Assembly: GCF_001567585.1 (NCBI RefSeq)
Contig: NZ_LRQV01000063.1
Coordinates: 1 to 36,919 of the forward strand
Direction: 5' to 3'
Length of the DNA stretch: 36,919 nucleotides
Source: Micromonospora rosaria
GTDB taxonomy: Bacteria; Actinomycetota; Actinomycetes; Mycobacteriales; Micromonosporaceae
Positions 6,404 to 14,195 of this stretch are shown piece by piece; positions within the stretch are counted from its first letter, which is position 1, and each line of letters opens with the position of its first letter. The notes beneath the pieces were generated by a model. That model was not told the DNA's origin and ran no database searches. It saw only the letters and a list, made by a program, of their open reading frames with translations. Both the position numbers and the translations under genes were made by a program.

Positions 6404-9268
6404 ATGTCCACCCCCACCCCCACCACCCGAGCCCGCCGCTGGGCCGCCACCGGTGCCGCGCTGCTCCTCGCGGCCACCGCCGGCCCCCTCGCCCTCAGCG
6501 TCGCCCCCGCCCCGCTCGGCGGGGCGGCGACCGCCTCGGCCCACCCGATCGTCGCCACCGACTTCCAGCAGGTCGAACTGGCCCGGGGCGTCGCCGAGGT
6601 CGGCGAACCGATGTCCCTGGCCGTGCTGCCCGACCGGTCGGTGCTGCACACCGCCCGCAACGGCACCGTCCGCCGCACCGACGCGGCCGGCACCACCACC
6701 GTCATCGGCACCGTGCCGGTCTACACCCACGACGAGGAGGGCCTGCAGGGCATCGGGGTCGACCCGAACTTCACCACCAACCGGCACGTCTACCTGTACT
6801 ACGCCCCGCCGCTGGCCACCCCCGCCGGGGACGCCCCGGCCACCGGCACCGACTTCTCCGCCTGGCAGGGCGTCAACCGGCTCTCCCGGTTCACCCTCGG
6901 CGCCGACTTCAGCCTCAACCAGGCCAGCCGGGTCGACGTGCTGGACGTCCCCGCCGACCGGGGCATGTGCTGCCACGTCGGCGGGGACATCGACTTCGAC
7001 GCCGCCGGCAACCTGTACCTCTCCACCGGCGACGACACCAACCCGTTCGACTCCGCCGGGTACGCCCCGATCGACGAGCGGACCAACCGCAACCCGGCGT
7101 ACGACGCGCAGCGCAGCTCCGCCAACACCAACGACCTGCGCGGCAAGATCCTGCGGATCAGGGTGAACGCGAACGGGTCGTACTCGATCCCGGCCGGCAA
7201 CCTCTTCCCGCCCGGCACCGCCCGGACCCGGCCCGAGATCTACGCCATGGGGTTCCGCAACCCGTTCCGGATGAGCGTGGACAAGGCCACCGGCCACGTC
7301 TACGTCGGCGACTACGGGCCGGACGCCGGCACCACCAGCACCGCCCGGGGACCGGCCGGGCAGGTCGAGTTCAACCGGATCACCGCGCCCGGCAACTACG
7401 GCTGGCCGTACTGCACCGGCAGCAACACCGCCACCGAGACCTATACCGAGTGGGACTTCGCCACCGGCACCGGCGGCGCGCGGTACGCCTGCGCCACCGG
7501 CCCCACCAACAACTCGTTCCGCAACACCGGCCTGAGCACCCTCCCCGCCGCCCGGCCCGCCTGGATCCGGTACGGCGGCGACGCCGGCTCGCCACCGGAG
7601 TTCGGCGGCGGCTCCGAGTCCCCGATGGCCGGCCCGGTCTACCGGTACGACGCGGCCAACCCGTCGACCACAAAGTTCCCGCAGTCCTTCGACGGGCAGT
7701 TCTTCGCCACCGAACTCGGCCGGGGCTGGGTCAAGCCGATCCACCTCACCGCCGACGGCGCACCCGGCACCATCGACGCCTTCCCCTGGGTGGGCAAGCA
7801 GGTGATGGACTCGGCCTTCGGCCCGGACGGGGCCTACTACCTGCTCGACTACGGCACCGGCTACTTCAACGGGGACCACAACTCGGCGCTGTACCGCTTC
7901 GACCACGTCGGTGGGGGCAACCGCGCGCCGACCGCCGTGGCCACCGCCGACCGGACCTCCGGGGCCGCCCCGCTCACCGTCGTCTTCTCCTCGGCCGGCT
8001 CGACCGACCCCGACGGCGGCGCGTTGACGTACTCCTGGGCCTTCGGCGACGGCACCACCTCGACGGCCGCCAACCCGACCAAGACGTACTCCGCCACGGG
8101 GCGGTACACCGCGACGCTGACCGTCCGGGACCCGCAGGGCGCGACCGGCACCAGCAGCGTGCAGATCACCGTCGGCAACACCGCCCCGACGGTCCGGATC
8201 GACGCCCCGGGCGAGGGCCGGCTCTTCTCCTTCGGCGACACGGTGCCGTTCCGGATCACCGTCACCGACCCGGAGGACGGCCCGGTCGACTGCGCCAAGG
8301 TCACGATGACCTACATCCTCGGCCACGACCAGCACGGCCACCAGATCACCGCGAAGAACGGCTGCACCGGGGAGATCACCGTCCCGGTCGACGGCGAGCA
8401 CGACACGGCAGCGAACATCTTCGCCGTCTTCGACGCCGAGTACACCGACTCCGGCGGGCTGACCACGCACACCCAGCACATCCTCCAGCCCCGCCACCGG
8501 CAGGCCGAGCACTTCCGGACCGCCTCCGGGGTGAACGTCTTCGACAAGCCCACCGCCGAGGGCGGCCGGACCGTCGGTGACATCCAGAACGGGGACTGGA
8601 TCTCCTTCCAGCCGTACCACCTGGGCGACGCCACCTCGTTCAGCGCCCGGGTCTCCTCGGCCGGGGCGGGCGGCACCCTCCAGGTCCGGGCCGGCTCCGC
8701 CACCGGGGCCGTCCTCGGTTCGGCGACCGTGCCGGTCACCGGCGGCTGGGACGTCTTCACCACGGTCACCGGGACGCTCGCCGGCGCGCCCGCCGGCACC
8801 ACCACCCTGTACCTCACCTTCGCCGGTGGGGCCGGCGCCCTGTACGACCTGGACTCGTTCACCTTCGCCACCAGCCCGAGCGGCAACCGGACCGGGCCGG
8901 TGGTCGGGCTCGGTGGCCTGTGCCTGGACGTGCGCGGGGCGGGCACCGCCGACGGCACCCAGGTGCAGGTGCACACCTGCAACGGCACCCCCGCCCAGAC
9001 CTGGACGGTGACCCCCGGCGGGCCGGTCCGGGCGCTGGGCAAGTGCCTGGACGTCTCCGGCGGCGGCTCGGCCGACGGGACGAAGATCCAACTCTGGACG
9101 TGCAACGGCACCGGCGCGCAGAACTGGTCGGCCCAGCCCGACCGCACCCTGCGCAACCCGGCCGCCGCCAAGTGCCTGGACGTGTCGAACAACAGCGCCA
9201 CCAGCGGGCAGGCCGTACACCTGTGGACCTGCCACGCCAACGCCAACCAGCAGTGGACCCTGCCCTGA
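6404..9268 (+). CDS. Secreted PQQ-dependent sugar dehydrogenase with PKD, CBM6-like and ricin-B domains
   Basis: The 954-aa precursor has a twin-Arg-like charged start, a hydrophobic stretch and a likely cleavage after TASA near residue 46. Residues about 55-505 form a glucose/sorbosone dehydrogenase beta-propeller, with blocks such as EEGLQGIGVDPNF, YLSTGDDTNPFD and MGFRNPFRM. A PKD domain (WAFGDGTTS) covers about 505-595, and an Ig-like or linker region follows to 700. A CBM6-like jelly roll covers about 702-825. A ricin-type beta-trefoil with three Q-x-W repeats covers 828-954. The family oxidises sugars or acts on cell-surface polysaccharides; the real substrate is unknown. ATG 6404 is chosen over a GTG at 6191 because it begins the signal peptide and follows an RBS. 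Its C-terminal half is closely related to that of the next gene. Confidence 0.9.
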   Translation: MSTPTPTTRARRWAATGAALLLAATAGPLALSVAPAPLGGAATASAHPIVATDFQQVELARGVAEVGEPMSLAVLPDRSVLHTARNGTVRRTDAAGTTTVIGTVPVYTHDEEGLQGIGVDPNFTTNRHVYLYYAPPLATPAGDAPATGTDFSAWQGVNRLSRFTLGADFSLNQASRVDVLDVPADRGMCCHVGGDIDFDAAGNLYLSTGDDTNPFDSAGYAPIDERTNRNPAYDAQRSSANTNDLRGKILRIRVNANGSYSIPAGNLFPPGTARTRPEIYAMGFRNPFRMSVDKATGHVYVGDYGPDAGTTSTARGPAGQVEFNRITAPGNYGWPYCTGSNTATETYTEWDFATGTGGARYACATGPTNNSFRNTGLSTLPAARPAWIRYGGDAGSPPEFGGGSESPMAGPVYRYDAANPSTTKFPQSFDGQFFATELGRGWVKPIHLTADGAPGTIDAFPWVGKQVMDSAFGPDGAYYLLDYGTGYFNGDHNSALYRFDHVGGGNRAPTAVATADRTSGAAPLTVVFSSAGSTDPDGGALTYSWAFGDGTTSTAANPTKTYSATGRYTATLTVRDPQGATGTSSVQITVGNTAPTVRIDAPGEGRLFSFGDTVPFRITVTDPEDGPVDCAKVTMTYILGHDQHGHQITAKNGCTGEITVPVDGEHDTAANIFAVFDAEYTDSGGLTTHTQHILQPRHRQAEHFRTASGVNVFDKPTAEGGRTVGDIQNGDWISFQPYHLGDATSFSARVSSAGAGGTLQVRAGSATGAVLGSATVPVTGGWDVFTTVTGTLAGAPAGTTTLYLTFAGGAGALYDLDSFTFATSPSGNRTGPVVGLGGLCLDVRGAGTADGTQVQVHTCNGTPAQTWTVTPGGPVRALGKCLDVSGGGSADGTKIQLWTCNGTGAQNWSAQPDRTLRNPAAAKCLDVSNNSATSGQAVHLWTCHANANQQWTLP

Positions 9269-9269
9269 C

Positions 9270-9326
9270 GTGCAAGGAAGGGCCCCCTATTAACGCATGT
9301 GGTTAAGAAGGGGCCCTTCCTTACAC
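9270..9326. repeat. Intergenic long palindrome (AAGGAAGGGCCCC type), copy 1
   Basis: The left arm starts GTG-C-AAGGAAGGGCCCC and ends TTAAC. The right arm is GTTAA followed by GGGGCCCTTCCTT-A-CAC. The arms are near-perfect complements around a GCATGTG loop, giving a stem of more than 20 bp. It begins two bases after the stop of the sugar dehydrogenase and ends 23 bp before the ThuA gene start. It could act as a terminator or attenuator, or stabilise the upstream message. A second copy is at 24057-24109. Confidence 0.85.
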
Positions 9327-9349
9327 TTAGCCCGATGGGAGAGCGACAG

Positions 9350-11452
9350 ATGCGTCGACGTACCCGATCCCTGCTCGGTGTGGCCCTCGCCGGCCTCGCC
9401 GCCATCGCCTGCACCGCCCCCGCCGCCCCGGCCAGCGCCGCCGACGAGCCCTTCGACGTGCTGGTCTTCTCCCGCACGGCCGGCTTCCGGCACGACTCCA
9501 TCCCGGTCGGCACGCAGACCATCCGCGACCTCGGCGCGGCCAACAACTTCACGGTCACCGCCACCGAGGACCCGACCACGTTCACCACCGGCACCCTGTC
9601 CCGGTACGAGGCGGTGGTCTTCCTCAACACCACCGGGGACGTGCTCAACGACAGCCAGCAGACCGCCTTCGAGTCGTACATCGGCGCCGGCGGCGGCTTC
9701 GTCGGGGTGCACGCCGCCGCCGACACCGAGTACGGCTGGTCCTTCTACGGCAACCTGGTCGGGGCGTACTTCGCCGCGCACCCGGCGATCCAGCCGGCCA
9801 CCGTGACCGTGCAGGACCGGGCCCACCCGGCCACCGCCCACCTGCCGCGCGCCTGGAACCGCACCGACGAGTGGTACGACTACCAGACCAACGCCCGCTC
9901 CACCGCCCGGGTGCTGGCCACCCTCGACGAGTCGTCGTACTCGGGCGGCCGGATGGGCGCGGACCACCCGCACGCCTGGTGCAAGACGTACGGCGGGGGC
10001 CGGTCCTTCTACACCGGCGGCGGGCACACCCAGGCGTCGTACGCCGAGCCGGCGTTCCGGGCGCACCTGCTCGGCGGCATCCGGTACGCGGCCGGCCGGG
10101 CCAAGGCCGACTGCCGCCCGGAGACCGGCTACACCACCCTCTACGACGGCGCGACCACCGGCTGGTCGCAGGCCGGTCCGGGCGGCTTCACCAACACCGA
10201 CGCCACCCTCACCTCCACCGGCGGGATGGGGCTGTACTGGTACAGCGCGAAGCAGTTCACCAACTACTCGCTCAAGCTGGACTGGCGGATGGCCGGGGAC
10301 GACAACTCGGGTGTCTTCATCGGCTTCCCGCCCTCGTCGGACCCCTGGTCGGCGGTGAACAACGGGTACGAGATCCAGATCGACGCCACCGACGCCGCCG
10401 ACCGGACCACCGGCGCGGTCTACGGGTTCAAGTCCGCCGACCTGGCGGCCCGCGACGCGGCGCTGAACCCGCCCGGCGAGTGGAACACCTACGAACTGCT
10501 GGTCGAGGGGGAGCGGCTGCAGATCCTCCTCAACGGCGTGAAGATCAACGACTTCACCAACACCGACCCGGCCCGCTCGCTCGCCGGCCACGTCGGCCTC
10601 CAGAACCACGGCGCCGACGACGAGGTCTCGTTCCGCAACGTCCGGATCAGGGAACTGGGCGCGCCGGGCGGGAACACCACCGTCCAGGCCGAGGCGTTCA
10701 GCACCGCCCAGGGCGTCTCCCCGTACGCCAAGGCCGGGGCCAACGGCGGCCAGACCCTGGGGCACGTCGACCCGGGCGACTGGGCCGGGTACGCCGGGCT
10801 CGACCTGACCGGGGTGACCGCGCTGCGGGCCCGGGTGGTCTCCGGCGGGCCGGGCGGCACCATCGGGGTCCGGACCGGCTCGCCCACCGGCCCCCTGCTG
10901 GGGCAGGTGGCGGTGCCGAACACGGGCGGCTGGAACACCTTCGCCGACGTCACCACCACCCTCACCGGGGTGCCGTCGGGCCCCCGCGACCTGTACCTGA
11001 CCTTCACCGGGTCCGGCACGGGGCTGTTCGACGTGGACGACGTCACCCTGGTCCGGGGAGGCGGCACCGGCGGCTCGGGCCCGGTGCGCGGCCTCGCCGG
11101 CAAGTGTCTCGACGTGCGCGGCGGGGCCACCGCCGACGGTACCCAGATCCAGCTCTGGACCTGCACCGGCGCCGCCGCCCAGACCTGGACGGTGACCCCG
11201 AACGGCCCGGTCCGGGCGCTGGGCAAGTGCCTGGACGTCTCCGGCGGCGGCGCGGCCGACGGGACGAAGATCCAGCTCTGGACGTGCAACGGCAGCGGCG
11301 CCCAGACCTGGTCCGCGCAGCCGGACCAGACGCTGCGCAACCCGCAGTCGGGCAAGTGCCTGGACGTGTCGGCGAACAGCTCCGCCGACGGTCAGCCGGT
11401 GCACCTGTGGACCTGCCACACCGGCGCGAACCAGCGCTGGACCCTGCCCTGA
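9350..11452 (+). CDS. Secreted ThuA / 3-keto-disaccharide hydrolase (DUF1080) protein with CBM6-like and ricin-B domains
   Basis: The 700-aa precursor has a signal peptide MRRRTRSLLG... with probable cleavage at ASA near residue 27. A ThuA-like flavodoxin-fold domain covers about 30-250 (VLVFSRTAGFRHDSI, GFVGVHAAADTEYGW, TYGGGRSFYTGGGH). A DUF1080/3-keto-disaccharide hydrolase jelly roll covers about 257-437 (SGVFIGFP, NNGYEIQIDA). A CBM6-like domain covers 444-567 and a ricin-B lectin with Q-x-W repeats 575-700. ATG 9350 has GGGAGAG upstream; ATG 9335 is possible but lacks a better RBS. An upstream GTG at 9299 lies in the palindrome and is rejected. DUF1080 proteins hydrolyse 3-keto-glycosides in known cases; activity on a similar product of the preceding dehydrogenase is inference. 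Confidence 0.9.
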   Translation: MRRRTRSLLGVALAGLAAIACTAPAAPASAADEPFDVLVFSRTAGFRHDSIPVGTQTIRDLGAANNFTVTATEDPTTFTTGTLSRYEAVVFLNTTGDVLNDSQQTAFESYIGAGGGFVGVHAAADTEYGWSFYGNLVGAYFAAHPAIQPATVTVQDRAHPATAHLPRAWNRTDEWYDYQTNARSTARVLATLDESSYSGGRMGADHPHAWCKTYGGGRSFYTGGGHTQASYAEPAFRAHLLGGIRYAAGRAKADCRPETGYTTLYDGATTGWSQAGPGGFTNTDATLTSTGGMGLYWYSAKQFTNYSLKLDWRMAGDDNSGVFIGFPPSSDPWSAVNNGYEIQIDATDAADRTTGAVYGFKSADLAARDAALNPPGEWNTYELLVEGERLQILLNGVKINDFTNTDPARSLAGHVGLQNHGADDEVSFRNVRIRELGAPGGNTTVQAEAFSTAQGVSPYAKAGANGGQTLGHVDPGDWAGYAGLDLTGVTALRARVVSGGPGGTIGVRTGSPTGPLLGQVAVPNTGGWNTFADVTTTLTGVPSGPRDLYLTFTGSGTGLFDVDDVTLVRGGGTGGSGPVRGLAGKCLDVRGGATADGTQIQLWTCTGAAAQTWTVTPNGPVRALGKCLDVSGGGAADGTKIQLWTCNGSGAQTWSAQPDQTLRNPQSGKCLDVSANSSADGQPVHLWTCHTGANQRWTLP

Positions 11453-11699
11453 CCGACGGTCCACCCGGGGCGGGCCGGGGCGGGCTGGCCTTCCGCAACG
11501 GGCGGTGGTGGTCCTAGAGTGGGGGCGGCGACCGTCGAGGTGGCCGGTGACCCGGCGGGAGGCGCAACCCGCTGGGCCCAGGTGCGGACCGTCGCACCCA
11601 CCGGTGCTCCGAGGCGGCAGCCGCCCACACCGGCCCGTCCCGGTCACCCTCGCCCCGGTCCGTACAGGAATCCCCCACACCCATAGGGGAGAAGGACAC
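11453..11699 (+). other. 247-bp intergenic region before the sugar isomerase gene
   Basis: No gene is supported. A TAGAGT hexamer at 11515-11520 could be a -10 element, with only a weak TTCCGC 18 bp upstream. GGGGAGAAGG just before 11700 is a good RBS. The isomerase gene may have its own promoter or be read through from the ThuA gene. Confidence 0.4.
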
Positions 11700-12710
11700 A
11701 TGGCGCGACCCATCACGCTCTTCACCGGCCAGTGGGCCGACCTGCCGTTCGAGGAGGTCTGCCGGCTCGCCTCCGAGTGGGGCTACGACGGCCTGGAGAT
11801 CGCCTGTTGGGGTGACCACTTCGAGGTCGACAAGGCGCTCGCCGACGACTCGTACGTCGACCGGAAGCGGGAGACCCTGGCCAAGTACAACCTCCAGGTC
11901 TGGACGATCTCCAACCACCTGGTCGGCCAGGCGGTCTGCGACCACCCGATCGACGAGCGCCACCAGGACATCCTGCCGGCCGACATCTGGGGCGACGGCG
12001 AGCCCGAGGGCGTACGCCAGCGGGCCGCCGAGCGGATCAAGGACACCGCGCGGGCCGCCGCGAAGCTCGGGGTGAAGACGGTCGTCGGCTTCACCGGCTC
12101 GTCGATCTGGCACACCCTGGCGATGTTCCCGCCGGTGCCCCCGGCCATGATCGAGCGGGGGTACCAGGACTTCGCCGACCGGTGGAACCCGATCCTGGAC
12201 GTCTTCGACGAGGTCGGGGTCCGCTTCGCCCACGAGGTGCACCCCAGCGAGATCGCCTACGACTACTGGACCACCAAGCGGACGCTGGAGGCCATCGGGC
12301 ACCGGCCGGCGTTCGGGCTGAACTGGGACCCGTCGCACTTCGTGTGGCAGGAACTGGACCCGGTGAACTTCATCTTCGACTTTGCCGACCGGATCTACCA
12401 CGTCGACTGCAAGGACGCGAAGGTCCGCACGGGTGACGGCCGGCGCGGCCGGCTCGCCTCCCACCTGCCCTGGGCGGACCTGCGCCGGGGCTGGGACTTC
12501 GTCTCCACCGGCCACGGCGACGTGCCGTGGGAGGACTCCTTCCGGGCGCTGAACGCGATCGGCTACACCGGCCCGATCTCCATCGAGTGGGAGGACGCCG
12601 GCATGGACCGCCTCGTCGGCGCACCCGAGGCGCTCCAGTTCGTCCGCCGGCTCGCCTTCGACGCCCCGTCGGCGGCGTTCGACGCCGCGTTCAGCAGCAA
12701 CCGGGACTGA
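11700..12710 (+). CDS. Sugar phosphate isomerase/epimerase (IolE-like TIM barrel)
   Basis: The 336-aa cytosolic protein is a xylose-isomerase-like TIM barrel. Its visible ligand-type motifs are the Glu of GLEIACWGDHF near residue 27, the Glu and His of FAHEVHPSE near 180, the Asp and His of LNWDPSHF near 211, HVDCKD near 237, and the final Glu of ISIEWED near 298. This ordered E-E/H-D/H-H-E arrangement is typical of metal-dependent isomerases or epimerases, including 3-keto-sugar epimerases and IolE-like enzymes. ATG 11700 has GGGGAGAAGG upstream. It follows the two secreted sugar-acting proteins, so it may process the imported product. The exact substrate is unknown. Confidence 0.88.
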   Translation: MARPITLFTGQWADLPFEEVCRLASEWGYDGLEIACWGDHFEVDKALADDSYVDRKRETLAKYNLQVWTISNHLVGQAVCDHPIDERHQDILPADIWGDGEPEGVRQRAAERIKDTARAAAKLGVKTVVGFTGSSIWHTLAMFPPVPPAMIERGYQDFADRWNPILDVFDEVGVRFAHEVHPSEIAYDYWTTKRTLEAIGHRPAFGLNWDPSHFVWQELDPVNFIFDFADRIYHVDCKDAKVRTGDGRRGRLASHLPWADLRRGWDFVSTGHGDVPWEDSFRALNAIGYTGPISIEWEDAGMDRLVGAPEALQFVRRLAFDAPSAAFDAAFSSNRD

Positions 12711-12716
12711 GTAGAC

Positions 12717-12752
12717 CGACGGGCCGGACACCGCGAGGTGTCCGGCCCGTCG
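12717..12752. terminator. Perfect 16-bp stem hairpin between convergent genes
   Basis: The left arm 12717-12732 starts CGACGGGCCGG and is exactly complementary to 12737-12752, with a GCGA tetraloop. It sits 6 bp after the isomerase stop and 28 bp from the stop of the convergent minus-strand gene. No U-tract follows, as is usual in actinomycetes. It probably terminates both transcripts. Confidence 0.88.
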
Positions 12753-12780
12753 ACACGTCGTGCCCGCCGCGTGGGGTCGG

Positions 12781-13185
12781 TCAGGGCGCGGTGCCGTTGG
12801 CGCCCGTCCCGGACGGCTTGGTCCGGGCGGTACCGCTGCCCGACGTCGACCCGGTGGACGTCGACCCGGTGGAACTGGCCGGGCTGTTCGCCTTCGCGCC
12901 GACGGTGGCCGGCGTGCCGGCGTGGGCGCTGTCGGCGGCGGTCAACTGCCCGCTGCCGTTGCTGGACAGCTTCTCGCCGAGCTTGGAGTGGTTGAGCCGG
13001 TCCTTGCCCTCGCTGTAGAGCCGGGTCGCCTGGGCCTGCGCGACCCCCGCCGCCTCCTGCACGGTGGGGTGGTCCAGCACCTTGCGGCCCCGGACGACCA
13101 GCTCTTCGTACTTCTCCCGGCCGGCACGGGCGCCCAGGACGAATCCCGCAGCCAGCCCGCCAAGGAACAAGATCTTTCCGCGCAT
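12781..13185 (-). CDS. Small YtxH-like membrane-anchored protein, function unknown
   Basis: The 134-aa protein starts MRGKILFLGGLAAGFVLGAR, a single N-terminal transmembrane helix rich in Gly. It is followed by a charged helical region (REKYEELVVRGRKVLDHP, residues about 23-40), a pattern seen in YtxH-type proteins. The C-terminal third (about 90-134) is low-complexity Ser/Thr/Gly/Pro. The family has no firm biochemical role. The start has AAAGGAG upstream on the minus strand. It faces the isomerase gene and shares its terminator. It is a monocistronic gene next to tRNA-Asn. Confidence 0.8.
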   Translation of the reverse strand: MRGKILFLGGLAAGFVLGARAGREKYEELVVRGRKVLDHPTVQEAAGVAQAQATRLYSEGKDRLNHSKLGEKLSSNGSGQLTAADSAHAGTPATVGAKANSPASSTGSTSTGSTSGSGTARTKPSGTGANGTAP

Positions 13186-13514
13186 GGCGGCTCCTTTCGT
13201 ACCTGACGCACCGGTCGCCCGTCCGGGGTACCCCGGCGGGAGCGACCATTTCGCGCCTGCGTCCTCTGTCGGCAGCTAACTACCCATCCTTCTCCGCCGT
13301 CATACCTCCAGGCGCCAGGATGGCGATTTGTCCCGTTCTCCGGGCGCGGCGACCATGATCGAAAGTGGTCGGCAGCGGCTCCCCGGCAGCTCGTGGCAGT
13401 TCGCGGCACGCACCCACAGTCGACCGGTAACCCCCTGGACCGAAACCCGGGGAAGTCCTGTACTCTTGTGCCGTCGCACGGTGCCGGAGAGATCCGGGGC
13501 CGAGCGGACAGCGG
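13186..13514. other. 329-bp region between the YtxH-like gene and tRNA-Asn (two divergent promoters)
   Basis: No coding gene is supported. It must contain the minus-strand promoter of the YtxH-like gene and the plus-strand promoter of tRNA-Asn. A perfect 14-bp palindrome (CCGGGGTACCCCGG) lies at 13223-13236 within the leader of the minus-strand gene. On the minus strand a GTAT/GGGTAG pair about 16 bp apart vaguely resembles a SigB-type promoter, but this is weak. Confidence 0.4.
13436..13466 (+). promoter_or_regulatory. Candidate promoter of tRNA-Asn
   Basis: TACTCT at 13461-13466 fits an actinobacterial -10 and is about 50 bp before the tRNA. The best -35 candidate is TGGACC at 13436-13441, with a long 19-bp spacer. 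The -10 is more convincing than the -35. Confidence 0.35.
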
Positions 13515-13590
13515 TCCCCCGTAGCTCAATTGGCAGAGCAGCCGGCTGTTAACCGGCAGGTTTTTGGTTCGAGTCCAAACGGGGGAGCCA
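13515..13590 (+). tRNA. tRNA-Asn (GTT), CCA encoded
   Basis: The cloverleaf is complete in 76 nt. The acceptor TCCCCCG pairs with CGGGGGA, the D-arm starts GCTC, and the anticodon stem GCCGG/CCGGC closes the loop CTGTTAA with anticodon GTT. The T-arm is TTTGG-TTCGAGT-CCAAA, the discriminator is G, and CCA is encoded. Confidence 0.97.
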
Positions 13591-14195
13591 TCCCACCACA
13601 TGCCCGTCGGCCCCGCCGACGGGCATCGTCGTCTCCCACCGCAGTCACCCCCGCCCCGCCCTGCCCGCCTGCGTGTTGGCTGGCGTGGCCGTCGTGCCCG
13701 AGGCGGCGGGCCTGCCTGCGGCCGGGGGGTGTCCTCCGCTGTCGGACCCGCTGCCCTTCTCCCGGGCGGACACGGGCGCCCCGGACGGCGGGGAGGGTCT
13801 GGTGTCCTGTCGAGCTGATGTCGTGAACGAGTCAGACACGTGCTGATGCGGGCGGCAGTCCTGAGCGTCTTGTCCCCGAGGGCTCTCGCGCTCGGGTCGC
13901 CCGTGTTCTCGGGTCCTGCTGGCTCGGGCTCAGCCCTATGCCACGGAGGCTTGATGACACGAACGACTCAGCTCGACAGTGGGGCGCACACGGACCTTGC
14001 CAGCGGTTCGGGCGACGCGAGGGCGAGTCACTGGCTGACCGTCATGGAGATGTTTGACCGGTTTCATGTCCTCACGGTCGGCAAGATGGGTACTGACCGG
14101 AACAGCGGCTGATCGTTGACCGTGTCGATCACAACTCGGCGATCGTGCGGGGCAGGGTCTGCGGGGAGCGGGTGGGGGCCGGGGGAGGGGTGGGT
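13591..14195 (+). other. 605-bp region downstream of tRNA-Asn with little coding signal
   Basis: The codon bias of real genes in this genome is absent and GC drops locally around 14040-14110. The only reading frame with an RBS is the small one at 13954-14112. No integrase fragment and no duplicated tRNA 3' end was found, so a mobile-element remnant next to the tRNA is possible but unproved. Confidence 0.5.
13954..14112 (+). CDS. Possible 52-aa small protein, unknown
   Basis: ATG 13954 is preceded by GGAGG at 13945-13949 with a short 4-nt spacer. The product starts MTRTTQLDSGAH and ends with a more hydrophobic WLTVMEMFDRFHVLTVGK segment. Nothing is recognised. Third-position GC is lower than in neighbouring genes, so it may be a remnant or a chance frame. 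Confidence 0.2.
   Translation: MTRTTQLDSGAHTDLASGSGDARASHWLTVMEMFDRFHVLTVGKMGTDRNSG

Noticed and set aside
6383..9235. Long minus-strand open frame (950 codons) opposite the sugar dehydrogenase
   Set aside because: It mirrors the plus-strand coding bias and shows no domain or RBS.
9299..9349. Upstream GTG start for the ThuA protein
   Set aside because: The extra codons are the palindromic repeat itself and would sit before the signal peptide.
9290..11725. Long minus-strand open frame (811 codons) opposite the ThuA protein
   Set aside because: The plus-strand frame has a signal peptide and four recognisable domains; the opposite frame is low-complexity Gly/Val/Arg.
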